Shown here piece after piece: positions 53,998 to 64,000 of a stretch of 64,000 nucleotides of DNA (positions are counted from its first letter, which is position 1; the number at the start of each line of letters is the position of its first letter). The notes under the pieces were generated by a model that did not search any database, was not told where the DNA came from, and saw nothing but the letters and a program-made list of their open reading frames with translations. This DNA comes from Pomphorhynchus laevis (lineage: Eukaryota > Acanthocephala > Palaeacanthocephala > Echinorhynchida > Pomphorhynchidae). A program made the position numbers and the translations under genes. The stretch spans positions 1-64,000 of the forward strand of contig WNNJ02003277.1 in the NCBI GenBank assembly GCA_012934845.2, in the 5' to 3' direction.

Positions 53998-54889
53998 ATT
54001 ATTATAAGGCTACTTGCATCTAATGATTCAAAAGATCGCCTAATGAGGCCATGGTGTTACGACATTTTAAGACAGCATATTGATGATAGAACTAACATTG
54101 AGTAATGATGTAGCTTGGAATACTGGATTTTGATTTTCGACTGTCAGATACCATGTCACTTCTAGACGACCACTTTAGCATCTAAACGATGGATTACTCA
54201 GCAACACTCATCAATCGAATAAAGTACCATTGATCGTTTCGGTTGCCTATGTGACATTGTAAATGAAGGATCTGTAACACTCGCTCATTGTCAATTCTTA
54301 GATATATGCGTAAACAAGAATAATTCCAGCTACTCTAAAAATCAAGAAGCATTTATCCGTTAATTTGCAGCTTGTTGATCGCGGGTTCGATAATTACGTC
54401 ATATCAAAGTGGATACAAATTCAAAATGATTATAGTCGACGACTTCTATTAGCATTACAATGATTCTATAAGCGCGCATATGAGCTTAACTGTGATTCTT
54501 TTGATGAGCATGTCCACAATGAGTGTTGTTTAACAAAAATCAAAAAGCTAATGAAGATGAGAGTATTCATTCCAATTCGTGCTTTGAAGAACACACAAAA
54601 AGAATAAACCGACGCGCACCACGTATCCGACATAAGAACAACAGGGAACAACCGTCAAATGACAAAATAACTAAATGATACAAGCATTGGCATTGATCAA
54701 TCTGGTAATGTTGTTCTTACCGCAGACAAAACATATGTTTTACGTATGCGATTGCCATTTGTTTTGACGCCTCCGTCAATGGACAGATATATTATAAAAT
54801 TAGCACTTACACATTCAGAGAAAAAACTACCATAAATGTGATAAACGCAACAGAGCGTAATCAACGTACGGAACAATTCGAACAAGATG
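53998..54889 (+). pseudogene. Probable PLE N-terminal region, strongly decayed
   Basis: No single frame is open. Short plus-strand stretches, such as VDRGFDNYVISKWIQIQND near 54370-54425, look like the helical N-terminal part of PLE proteins, and the PLE below follows on the same strand. Weak support. Confidence 0.35.
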
Positions 54890-55206
54890 TGGAATGACTA
54901 TATAAGGTCAAATGATGGTCACCAATATCGTCCAAATCTACCGAAACGATTAGCCTACGCGTTACGATCTATAAGAAAAAAGACGATGATATAGTTGTTA
55001 AAGCAGACAAGGGGACTCGGGCGGTCGTGTGGGAGAAACGCGAACACTGAACATAAGGACATCGTCACCTACGCGATCAAACAACGTATACACGTTGCTC
55101 TACTTTTGACCTAGACATATGCGATATTGTCAACAATCATATGGACGAGTTTGGCAGTAAGAAAGCAATTTAAGCTAATGAAGTTAATGATCTCAGAACA
55201 CTTAAT
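54890..55206 (+). pseudogene. PLE-1 reverse transcriptase N-terminal block
   Basis: Plus frame reads DDDIVVKADKGTRAVVW, the KADKG block that opens PLE reverse transcriptases, then FDLDICDIVNNHMDEF. It ends at the target duplication AACACTTAAT (55197-55206) of an L2-B insertion and continues at 56952. Confidence 0.7.
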
Positions 55207-56951
55207 ACTCCCCAGTATTATTCGTCATTTATCCAGACCAAAGTATCCAAGTTGCTCTCTCACACCCCGGTCTCCATCATATCCCACTCTGCCCAGTCTA
55301 CTCTCATCCTTCCGGAACTCTTTCATCTTCTTCCTGTCTGAACTACCGAAGTATCATCTGTCCTCATGTCCTTGCCAACAACAAAACCTCACCTGCCGAT
55401 CCCCTGCCTACTCACATATTAAAATCTATATGCTCATCGATATCCCCATTTCTCACAACCTTGTATAACTCGTCCATTCGCAGTCGTATCTTCCCTTCAC
55501 ACTGAAAATCCGCAATCGTTCGTCCCCTCCTTAAGAAACAATCGCTCGACCCCTCCCTTCCTTCTAGCTATCGCCCCATTTCACTACTCCCTACTCTTTC
55601 TAAGCTCTTAAAACGCCTCATCTTAATACAAATCAACGCTTATCTCTCCTCATATAATCTGTACCATCCTTTCCAATCTGCTTTCCGCTCTAATCACTCC
55701 ACAGAAATCTCCTGCATTAAAGTTTACAAATACCTACTCATTTATCGTGACAAGGCTCTATATAATGTTCTAATCTCCCTCGACATCTCCTCCGCCTCCG
55801 ACATTGTCGACCACTCCATCCTCCTTTCTCGACTTCGTTATGATTACGGCGTTTCTTCCTTCTCCGTAGCATAGTTTGACTCATATCTATCCAACCGTTC
55901 GTTTCGCGTCTTTTCTAATTCATCATCCTCCCCTCCCATCCCTATTTTTTGCGGGGTCCCACAAGGTTCAGTCCTAGGTCCCCTGCTTTTCTCTCTCCTA
56001 CTTGGCGATCTCTCTCCGTTTATCAAACCTTACTCATTTAACGTCATGCAATACGCCGATGACATTCTCATATATGATCATGCACCCGCCCATCGCACAC
56101 ACGATATCGGCATTTCTGCCTGCAACTGTATTTCTTCTATCTACAAACGTCTCTCCAATCTCCATCTCGTTCTAAACCCCGAAAAGTCCGAAATAATGTG
56201 GATCCTCCCCCGTAAACCAAACATATATCCTCGCATTGTATCTTTTGCCTCATCGATCATCCCCATAGTAGACAATCTCACTTTGTTTGGCTTCCATTTC
56301 GATGATCACATTTTCCTTAAACCCTTTGTCCGTGACAAGGTCCGCTCGTCTAACTTAATTCTCCGTAACATCCGTCGTATCCGCCCATTATCGACTTCCG
56401 TTCTTCTATGTCTCTTAAATCATCGCTTATCTTCCTTAAAATCGATTACTGTCTCAGCCTTTTCGCCAATTCTCCAAAATCCATCATCCTACCCCTACAA
56501 CGAATAATCAACACCGCCGTTCGAGTGCTCTTTCGTCTCCGTCGCTTCGACCACACATCCACATATTTTGCCGAACTCTCCTGGCTCAGCTACATCCGCA
56601 TCAACCTCGGCCTTCTCGTAACTTTTCATCTCATCGCTGTCGGCTCCCCATCGTTCATCAACATTCCTTTCTTAGACGACACTCGCCCCACCTCGCTATT
56701 GCTGCGTTCCCGTCATACACTCTTATTCCACGTTCCCAATTACTCCAACAACTACGGTCTCTGATCCTTCCTAGTCGCCGCCCCACTCTGTCGGAATCGC
56801 CTCCATCTCAACGTCCGCCGCGCTCCCTTCTTTATCACATTCAAGCACCTCTGTTCACACTTTCTCGACACATGATTTACATTTTTGTTTTCTTGTGATC
56901 ATGTAAGCGTGCGCTGGCACGCATTTGCCACGTTAAAATAAATCTTTTTTT
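55207..56951 (+). mobile_element. L2-B copy 8, 5' truncated, inside PLE-1
   Basis: Plus-strand L2-B from the linker before the reverse transcriptase to the 3' tail. A perfect 10-bp direct repeat AACACTTAAT flanks it (55197-55206, 56952-56961). Open pieces include 56046-56507 (MQYADDILIYDHA) and 56408-56764. Motif A is changed to SLDISSASDIVDH, so phenylalanine is replaced by serine next to the catalytic aspartate. Several further stops. Confidence 0.88.
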
Positions 56952-56961
56952 AACACTTAAT

Positions 56962-57754
56962 GAGCGCTGTGGACGCTTCTACTTATTAATAAAAGTCCAC
57001 AAGAAACAACGCCCATTTGTGGGACGTCCAATTGTGAGTTGTCTCGGAACACTCACTAAGCTTTTTATTTAGGTATGTTAATGACGAACTTAAAGCTTTG
57101 CTACTGTCAGAACCATTCTATATAGGCAGTACAGTTGATTTTTTAAGGAAGATACAATCTTCGAAACATAATTGACCTCTAAATGCTATTTTAGTCATTG
57201 TCGATGTTGAATCTCTATACACGCGTATCCCTACAAGCAGATGACTAGATGCAGTTAATTTAGCTATGCTAAGAGCTAATTATGCCCCGATAAAAAGAGA
57301 CTTCATAATACGTTCTTTGGAATTGATATTTTCAAACAACTACCTTACGTTTGAAGAGAATTGTTATCATAAAATAGCTGGAACAGCAATGGGTACACCG
57401 ATGACACCTACGCACGCAAATCTATTTATGGCAGAAGTTGAGAGCTAGTGGCTTTTAGATTCGCACGTAAAACCAGTTTTTTATTGTCGATATATCGACG
57501 ATATCTTTATGGTATGGCCAAACGATCAAGCAAGTTTAGATGAATTTCAACGAATATCTAATTTAGAGATTCTCAAACTCACATATCAAATTAGCTCAAC
57601 ACAGATCGACTACTTGGATGTCCGCCTTATGCATTCGGGAAGCACATACGATACAACGGCGTATCGTAAGGTTGAGTCGAAGCTTATACACATTCATGCG
57701 AGTAGTTACCATCCAAGATCGATCAAACATAATGTGACATATAATGAGGCCCTC
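56962..57754 (+). pseudogene. PLE-1 reverse transcriptase catalytic region
   Basis: Plus strand: GRFYLLIKVHK and RPFVGRPIVS near 56970-57040, VDVESLYTRIP (motif A) near 57200, AGTAMGTPMTPTHANLFM (motif B) near 57375, CRYIDDIFMVW (motif C) near 57485, and DYLDVRL near 57610. The end HASSYHPRSIKHNV, NEALRM reaches the next L2-B insertion. Broken by a few stops and shifts. Confidence 0.82.
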
Positions 57755-57837
57755 AGAATGAAAAAAAAGATTTATTTTAACGTGGCAAATGCGTGCCAGC
57801 GCACGCTTACATGACCACAACAAAACAAGACTGTGAA

Positions 57838-60764
57838 TCAGGTGTCGAGAAGGTGTGAACGGAGGAGGTGTTTGAATATGATAAAGGAGGGGGCGCGGCG
57901 GACGTCGAGAGGGTGTTGATTCCAGGCGAGTGAGGCGGCGACGAGGAAAGATCGGAGACCGTAGTTGTTGGAGTAATTAGGAACGTGGAGTAAGAGGGTA
58001 TGACAGGAACGAAGCGATAGCGAGGTGGGGCGAGTATCGTCTAAGAAAGGAAGGTTGATGAACGATGGGGAGCCGACAGCGATGAGACGAAAGGTAACGA
58101 GAAGAAGGCGGAGTTTGATGCGGATGTGGATGGTGGGCCAGGAGAGTTGGGCAAAATATGTGGATGTGTGGTCGAAGCGACGGAGACGAAAGTGCACTCG
58201 AACAGCGGTGTTGATTATTCGTTGCATGGGTAGGATGATTGATTTTGGAAAATTGGCGAAAAGGCTATGGCAGTAATCCATTTTAGGGAAAAGAAGCGAT
58301 GAAAGAAGAGACATACAAGAACGGAAATCGATAAGGGGGCGGATTCGGCGGATGTCACGGAGAATTAAGTTAGATGAGCGGACCTTGTCACGGACGAAGG
58401 GTTTAAGGGAAAGGTGATCATCGAAATGGAAGCCTAAGAAAGTGAGATTGTGGACTATAGGGATGATCGATGAGGCAAAATATACAGTGGGAGGAGATAT
58501 GTTTGGTTTACGGGGGAGGATCCACATTATTTTGGACTTTTCGGGGTTTTGAACGAGATGGAGATTGGAGAGACGTTTGTAGATAGAAGAAAGACAGTTG
58601 GAGGCAGAAATGCCGATATCGTGTATGCAATGTGCGAATGCATGAGCATAGATTAGAATGTCATCGGCGTATTGCATGACGTTAAAGGAGTAAGGTTTGA
58701 TAAATGGAGAGAGATCGCCAAGCAGAAGAGAGAAAAGCAGGGGACCTAGGACTGAAACTTGTGGGATTCCGCAAAAAATAGGGATGGGAGGGGAGAATGA
58801 TGAATTAGTACAGACGCGAAAAGAACGATCGGATAGATATAAGGCGAACCATGCTACGGAGGTGGAAGAAAAGCCGTAATCATAACGAAGGCGAGAAAGG
58901 AGGACGGAGTGGTCGACAATGTCGAATGCGGAGGAGAGGTCGACAATGTCGAATACGGAGGAGAGGTCGAGGGAGATGAGAACACTATATAGAGCCTTGT
59001 CGCGAGAAATGAGTAAATCGTTGTACACTTTTATGCATGCGGTTTCTGTCGAGTGATTAGAGCGGAAAGCGGATTGGAAAGGAGGGTACAGATTGGATGA
59101 GGAGAGATAAGCGTTGATTTGTATTAAGATGAGGCGTTTTAAGAGCTTAGAAAGAGTAGGGAGTAGTGAAATGGGGCGATAGCTAGAAGGAAGGGAGGGG
59201 TCGAGCGATTGTTTCTTTAGGAGGGGACGAACGATTGCGGATTTTCAGTGTGAAGGGAAGATACGACTGCGAATGGACGAGTTATACAAGGTTGTGAGAA
59301 ATGGGGATATCGATGAGCATATAGATTTTAATATGTGAGTAGGCAGGGGATCGGCAGGTGAGGTTTTGTTGGGCAAGGACATGAGGACAGATGATACTTC
59401 TGTAGGTGAGACTGGGAGAAGATGAAAGAGTTCCGGAAGGATGAGATTAGACTGGGCAGAGTGGGATAGGATGGAGACCGGGGTGTGAGAGAGCAACGTG
59501 GATACTTTAGTCTGGAGAAATGACGAATAATCATTGGCATTGATGTTGCACGGCGAAGAGGAGCGAGCGAGGATTGAGTTAAAAGTATGCCATAGAGTCT
59601 TAGAGTTGAATGAAGTGATGATTTTATGCTGCCAGAAGGAGTTGCATTTGGTACGTAGTAGGTTGAGATGATTCCGGCGATGAGCAAGATAGAAATCACG
59701 GAAAGACGGAGTGATCGACCGGAAATTACGTCTGAGAGAGCGGTGATAGACTCGAAAAGCATGGCGGAGTCGACGCTTTGATAGTAGGCATTGGATGTCA
59801 AACCATGGGGCACGGTGCAAGCGACGGTGCGTGTGAGACTTGAAGGGCAAGAGAATATCGAGAGTGGATGTGTGTTCAGAGTCGAAAAGAAAGGCGAGAT
59901 CGTGAGGAGATGAATATGTTATTGTGGGTAATGATAGAGATGATTTGAGTAAGGCAGAGCGAGAAGGGAGCGGTTGAGATTTCTCCAAGGACGACGTAGG
60001 ATTGTAGGTGTGTGAGGAGGGGTGTGGTTGCGAGCGAGATCAAGGGTGATAAGAAAGTGATCGGATAGACGAGGATCAGAGATAGACAGTGAGGTGTAGG
60101 CGGCAAAATGATCGGGGACAGCGATGATGTCGAGTGCCCCACCAAGTATATGTGTGGGGGGGGCAGTGGAGATTAGTTTGTAATTGTAGTTGGATAGAAT
60201 GTTGATGAAGCGGATGGAATCTGTGGAAGATGGGCGATCTAGGCGGATATTGAAGTCGCCTAGAACGATTGAAGGGATTGAGGACAAAGAACAATGAGAA
60301 AGGAGGTCAGCGAGTTCGGTAAAAAATGAGGCAGTAGGAGTTGATGAACCAGGACGGTATACAATGGCGAGATCTAGAGTGATCGGGTTAGAATAACGAC
60401 AAGTTAGCAATTCAAAAGAGCAAATACTGAAAGGGGGATTGATTTTGCGAAGAGACGCGGGGTGACGCGCGAATGCGACGATGCCGCCATGATTAGAGAA
60501 TTTAGAAGGGCATGAGCGGAGTGGGCGGGCAGATTCGACTAGGGAGCAACCGGTAGAGAGCAGACGGCGAATGGAAAGGTCGTCGGAATCTGAGTGCCAG
60601 GATTCGGTGAGGCAAAAGAGATTGATGGATTGCTTGGTGAATAGGTTGATGATAAGATCGAACTTATTGAGAATAGATCTTGTGTTGAGGAGACCGAGGC
60701 GGAAACCGTGTGTTGTGGCGAAAGAGTCTAGTGGAGAAGACACATAGGAGAGATGGAGCACCAT
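57838..60764 (-). pseudogene. L2-B copy 9 ORF2
   Basis: Endonuclease 59919-60764 (LLNTRSILNKFDLI, CLTESWHSDSDDL, VLGDFNIRLDRPS, GGALDIIAVPDH; a small insertion gives APPTHILGG). Linker and fingers 59245-59988, reverse transcriptase and C-terminus 57838-59028 with intact LLRSHLLDT end. Motif A is preceded by a 27-bp tandem duplication, so the protein reads SSVFDIVDLSSAFDIVDH. Motif B is IPQVSVLGP (Q kept, G lost), motif C MQYADDILIYAHA. Frame breaks lie between the three pieces. Confidence 0.87.
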
Positions 60765-60765
60765 C

Positions 60766-61503
60766 GAATTTTTGGACGGGTGTGGACAACTTGAAAATTT
60801 CCGTTTATGTTTCGGATGGAGAGTGATGTTTCGCCGTTTTCCTCGCGACGGCGTTTTTCGATGCGGGCTGAAGATATTTGAGCGATTTCAGAAGGGGCGC
60901 GATCGGGGAAAATTCGAGTGGTTGTAGATGACATGAGTTCGAATCGTTGAGAGTGGACAGAAGACGCGTGAGAGCGATGCTTGAAAACAATTTTTAGGAG
61001 AGGGGGCTGGGAAGGATTAGATTGAGAAGATTTGTTTAGACGGATGAATGCGACAGGAGAAATGTCCTTGAAAAAGGATGGTTTATCCGCAGGGAGAATA
61101 GACGAGAGGATTGATCTGAAGGCGGAAACATCGTGGTATAGACGTGCTTGTGGATATAAGGAGTTAGAAGGCGTGATATTAGTGACAATGACGCAACGAT
61201 CGCGAGAAGCAAAGCGCTTCCGTAAAGGAGGACGACTGACGTGAGTAGGTGAGATTTCGTTAGAAGAGCTGGCAGTTGATGATTTGGAGGGATTTGGTTT
61301 GACGACGGAGACATAGACGATAATGATAATAAAGAGGGTGGCAAGCGATGTGAGGAGAAATTATGAGTGGAAGGATAGTGGAGGTTGGTGGAGGTGATTT
61401 TGATTGATGGATGCAAGATTTTGAGAAACGAGACGGGAAGGACGGGACGTAGGGTGTCGGGGAGTGAAAATACATTAGTTGTAACAATTTGCGGCTTCGT
61501 CAC
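60766..61503 (-). pseudogene. L2-B copy 9 ORF1, C-terminal two thirds
   Basis: Reverse strand: MTKPQIVTTNVF start-like block at 61503, Ser/Pro-rich middle, and C-terminal MSSTTTRIFPDRAPSEIAQ at 60728-60934. Same order as in the full-length copy. The N-terminal finger is beyond the truncation. Frames change at least twice. Confidence 0.72.
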
Positions 61504-61561
61504 TGTCTTGGTAGATTTATCATAAACTTGACAAAATCCATCTTGCTGCGAATGAGAATGA

Positions 61562-61950
61562 GACGTATATGTTCACAGAAAAGCTCATTTGAAGAACAGC
61601 TTGAAATATTTCAAAATAAATTCAGAGAGCGAGAGTACAAGCTCGCAGTGATTAGATCATAGTTTAACGCGGTTAGAAAGATGTCACGTCACTCATCATT
61701 AATGCCAACATTAAATGTGGGCAAAAATGAAACTTCAATCATGACTGTTCTTCTGTTCCATCCGACACTGAACACGATACAGACTAAGATTCGTCATTTA
61801 ACAAACACTCCGAATAAATCTATACAATTTAAAGTGTGATTCAAACTGGGCGTGAAAATTTGTCAGTATCTATCAGGTAATTCATGTCAATTAAATGGGT
61901 GCCAAGCGTGCAACGGCAGACGATGCAAAACTTGTGCCGTTATTTAAACT
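61562..61950 (+). pseudogene. PLE-1 C-terminal linker
   Basis: Plus strand continues with RRICSQKSSFEEQLEIFQNKFRERE in frame from the target repeat, and ends with the cysteine-rich linker NGCQACNGRRCKTC near 61885-61935. The GIY-YIG domain that should follow is missing, because another PLE piece begins. Confidence 0.7.
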
Positions 61951-61954
61951 AGCA

Positions 61955-62370
61955 CGATTGTGAAGAGCACAGTAAAACCGCATGCATGGTTACGATGCAT
62001 TGATGATGTGTTCTTAATATGAACCGATGGAGAGGAAAGTCTTTCTCAATTTTTAACACTTATTAATGATGGACTAATTACCTGTGACCGATCTGAAGCA
62101 ATTCATTTTATGGACGTAACAATCGAGAGGGTAAACATTGGTGGTCAGACCATCCTCAACACGAAGCTGTTCAGAAAACCGCAGTCAAGTGCTATGTATG
62201 TATTTGCAATCGAAAAGTGGTCATAGCAGCACCAAAAGATCAGTGATTACGGATGAGCTAAGACGGATAAAAAATTTTTGCAACACAGTAAAGGCGCGGT
62301 ACGAATCAATACACCAAGTGAAACTGGATTTTCTAAAACGGGGATATACAAAACTAGATATACAAAACTG
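61955..62370 (+). pseudogene. PLE-2 reverse transcriptase, catalytic C-terminal part
   Basis: Plus frames give WLRCIDDVFLIW (motif C variant) near 61990, HFMDVTIERV near 62110, and VKLDFLKRGYTKLDIQN near 62320-62365. It joins another L2-B insertion at 62371 and resumes at 63529 with EIDRKIRKT. Confidence 0.72.
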
Positions 62371-63528
62371 TCGACCACTCCGTCCTCCTTTCTCGCCTTC
62401 GTTATGATTACGGCTTTTCTTCCTCCTCCGTAGCTTGGTTCGCCTCATATCTATCCGACCGTTCCTTTCGCGTCTTTTCTAATTCATCATCCTCCCCTCC
62501 TATCTTTATTTTTTGCGGGGTTCCACAAGGTTCAGTCCTGATTCCCCTGCTTTTCTCTCTTTTGCCTGGCGATCTCTCTCCATTTATCAAACCTTACTCC
62601 TTTAACGTCATGCAATACGCCGATGACATTCTAATCTATGCTCATGCACCCGCACATCGCATACACGATATCGGCATTTCTGCCTCCAACTGTCTTTCTT
62701 CTATCTACAAACGTCTCTCCAATCTCCATCTCGTTCTAAACGCCGAAAAGTCCAAAATAATGTGGATCCTTCCCCGTAAACCAAGCATATCTCCTCCCAT
62801 TGTATCTTTTGCCTCATCGATCATCCCTATAGTCCACAATCTCACTTTCTTAGGCTTCCATTTCGATGATCACCTTTCCCTTAAACCCTTCGTCCGTGAC
62901 AAGGTCCGCTCGTCAAACTTAATTATTCGTGACATCCGCCGAATCCGCCCCCTTATCGACTTCCGTTCTTGTATGTCTCTCCTTTCATCGCTTCTTTTCC
63001 CTAAAATCGATTACTGCCTTAGCCTTTTCGCCAATTCTCCAAAATCCATCATCCTACCCCTACAACGAATAATCAACACCGCCGTTCGAGTGCTCTTTCC
63101 GTCTCCGTCGCTTCGACCACACATCCACATATTTTGCCCAACTCTCCTGGCCCACCATCCACATCCGCATCAAACTCCGCCTTCTTCTCGTTACTTTTCG
63201 TCTCATCGCTGTCGGCTCCCCATCGTTCATCAACCTTCCTTTCTTAGACGATACTCGCTCCACCTCGCTATCGCTTCGTTCCTGTCATACCCTCTTACTC
63301 CACGTTCCTAATTACTCCAACAACTACGGTCTCCGATCCTTCCTCGTCGCCGCCTCACTCGCCTGGAATCAACTCCCTCTCGACGTCCGCCGCGCTCCCT
63401 CCTTTATCACATTCAAACACCTCCTCCGTTCACACCTTCTCGACACCTGATTCACAGTTTTGTTTTGTTGTGGTCATGTAAGCGTGCGCTGGCACGCATT
63501 TGCCACGTTAAAATAAATCCTTTTTTTT
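62371..63528 (+). mobile_element. L2-B copy 10, 5' truncated, inside PLE-2
   Basis: Plus-strand L2-B starting at motif A (VDHSVLLSRLRYDYG) and running to the tail (stem-loop 63482-63497). The open piece 62562-63311 holds MQYADDILIYAHA, KIMWILPRKPS and the thumb; the frame is lost near 63098 where a C is gained in CTTTCCGTCTCC, and the C-terminus lies in another frame. No clear target duplication is visible. Confidence 0.85.
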
Positions 63529-64000
63529 AGAAATCGATCGCAAAATTCGCAAAACCGCTAAACTCAAAAGAGATGTTTTGCTCAATAAGAGCAGCATAAA
63601 ATAAATGCGAACCGTAGCTGTTTTTCCATACCACCCAGCGTTACAATCTTTGCATCGAGGCATGGTAAAGGCATATAAAATGGCAGGAGAAAATGGAATT
63701 TGCCCGGTGATATTTTTCAAAAGTGTTCAAACCGTAAAGCGGTCATTAGTGATATCACGATTTCCCTAATAGAATACAAAAGAACACCAAATAATTACAT
63801 TTGTCGACCTTGTAATCGACCCAGGTGTAAAAGCTGCCAAATAAAAAAAACAGCAACCCATTTTCGCAGTGAGGTTACGAAACTTAATTATAGTGTCAAG
63901 ATCGATAGCAGCGTTAATTGTGCCACCTCGCATCTCATATATGAGGCTACTTGCCGCCCCCATTTGCAATTCAATATGTCGGAGAGACGTCAAATGCGTT
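63529..64000 (+). pseudogene. PLE-2 linker and start of GIY-YIG (runs off window)
   Basis: Plus strand: RKIRKTAKLKRDVLL, VFPYHPALQSLHRGM near 63620-63665, then the linker RPRCKSCQ near 63820 and LIYEATC, and finally QYVGETSNA at the very edge. The order matches the PLE at 2-832 and suggests the same broad PLE group. It is broken in the middle. Confidence 0.75.

Larger units (their letters stand above)
57762..61554 (-). mobile_element. L2-B copy 9, nearly full length, inside PLE-1
   Basis: A 3.8-kb reverse-strand element flanked by AGAATGA at 57755-57761 and 61555-61561. It runs from the 3' tail (stem-loop near 57793-57810) to the middle of ORF1 (61036-61503), missing only the 5' UTR and zinc finger. 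Removing it and one repeat restores the PLE frame EALRM-RRICSQK. Confidence 0.9.

Noticed and set aside
1-64000. tRNA or rRNA genes
   Set aside because: I saw no convincing cloverleaf or rRNA core on either strand by eye; a dedicated RNA search was not possible.

Overview
The window is a eukaryotic, almost certainly metazoan, stretch of repeat-dense DNA. I see no bacterial gene organisation and no confident host gene. Nearly every long open frame belongs to a retrotransposon or to one DNA transposon. The families are two L2-clade LINEs (here L2-A and L2-B), CR1-like LINEs (LINE-C, LINE-D), an RTE-type LINE with strong resemblance to RTE elements I know from nematodes, a LINE with CCHC zinc knuckles (LINE-R), a LINE with a restriction-like endonuclease (RLE-LINE), Penelope-like elements (PLEs) with GIY-YIG endonuclease, a Merlin DNA transposon, and short foldback elements. 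A nematode or another invertebrate fits this mix, but the species cannot be fixed from the sequence.

Layout. 1-2.8 kb: three PLE pieces, one with inverted terminal copies. 3.7-6.2 kb: LINE-R, followed by a 51-bp L2 tail insertion. 8-10 kb: L2-A, reverse strand. 10.2-12.4 kb: mostly unique DNA with an old endonuclease remnant and one unrecognised 146-codon frame at 11579-12019. 12.4-14.85 kb: RLE-LINE, reverse strand. 14.9-23.2 kb: nested L2-A and L2-B. 23.2-26.4 kb: LINE-C with a palindromic 5' end. 26.4-28.4 kb: AT-rich DNA with two foldback elements and LINE relics. 28.8-32.4 kb: L2 copies. 32.4-37.2 kb: LINE-D split by a nearly whole RTE. 37.8-44.1 kb: L2-A pieces and a full-length L2-A. 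44.2-51.9 kb: an RTE relic containing a Merlin transposon, itself split by two L2-B insertions. 52.0-54.0 kb: a second LINE-R. 54.0-64.0 kb: PLE relics split by three L2-B insertions.

The elements act in trans-independent copy-and-paste cycles. APE-type endonuclease or RLE nicks the target, and reverse transcriptase primes on the RNA 3' end. The strongest new signal concerns that step. L2-A and L2-B differ in protein sequence and in terminal repeats but share a short 3' stem-loop of about 16-17 nt followed by a conserved linker. The stem shows a compensatory G-C to A-T change between copies. At least one insertion consists of little more than this tail, with exact 7-bp target duplications. 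Target-site duplications also let the nesting be read as a relative time series: RTE before Merlin before L2-B; PLE before L2-B; L2-B into L2-A and L2-A into L2-B; LINE-D before RTE.

I did not find a convincing previously undescribed cellular or defence system. The claims below concern element structure, junctions and relative age. Family names rest on motifs read by eye; no database search was run.
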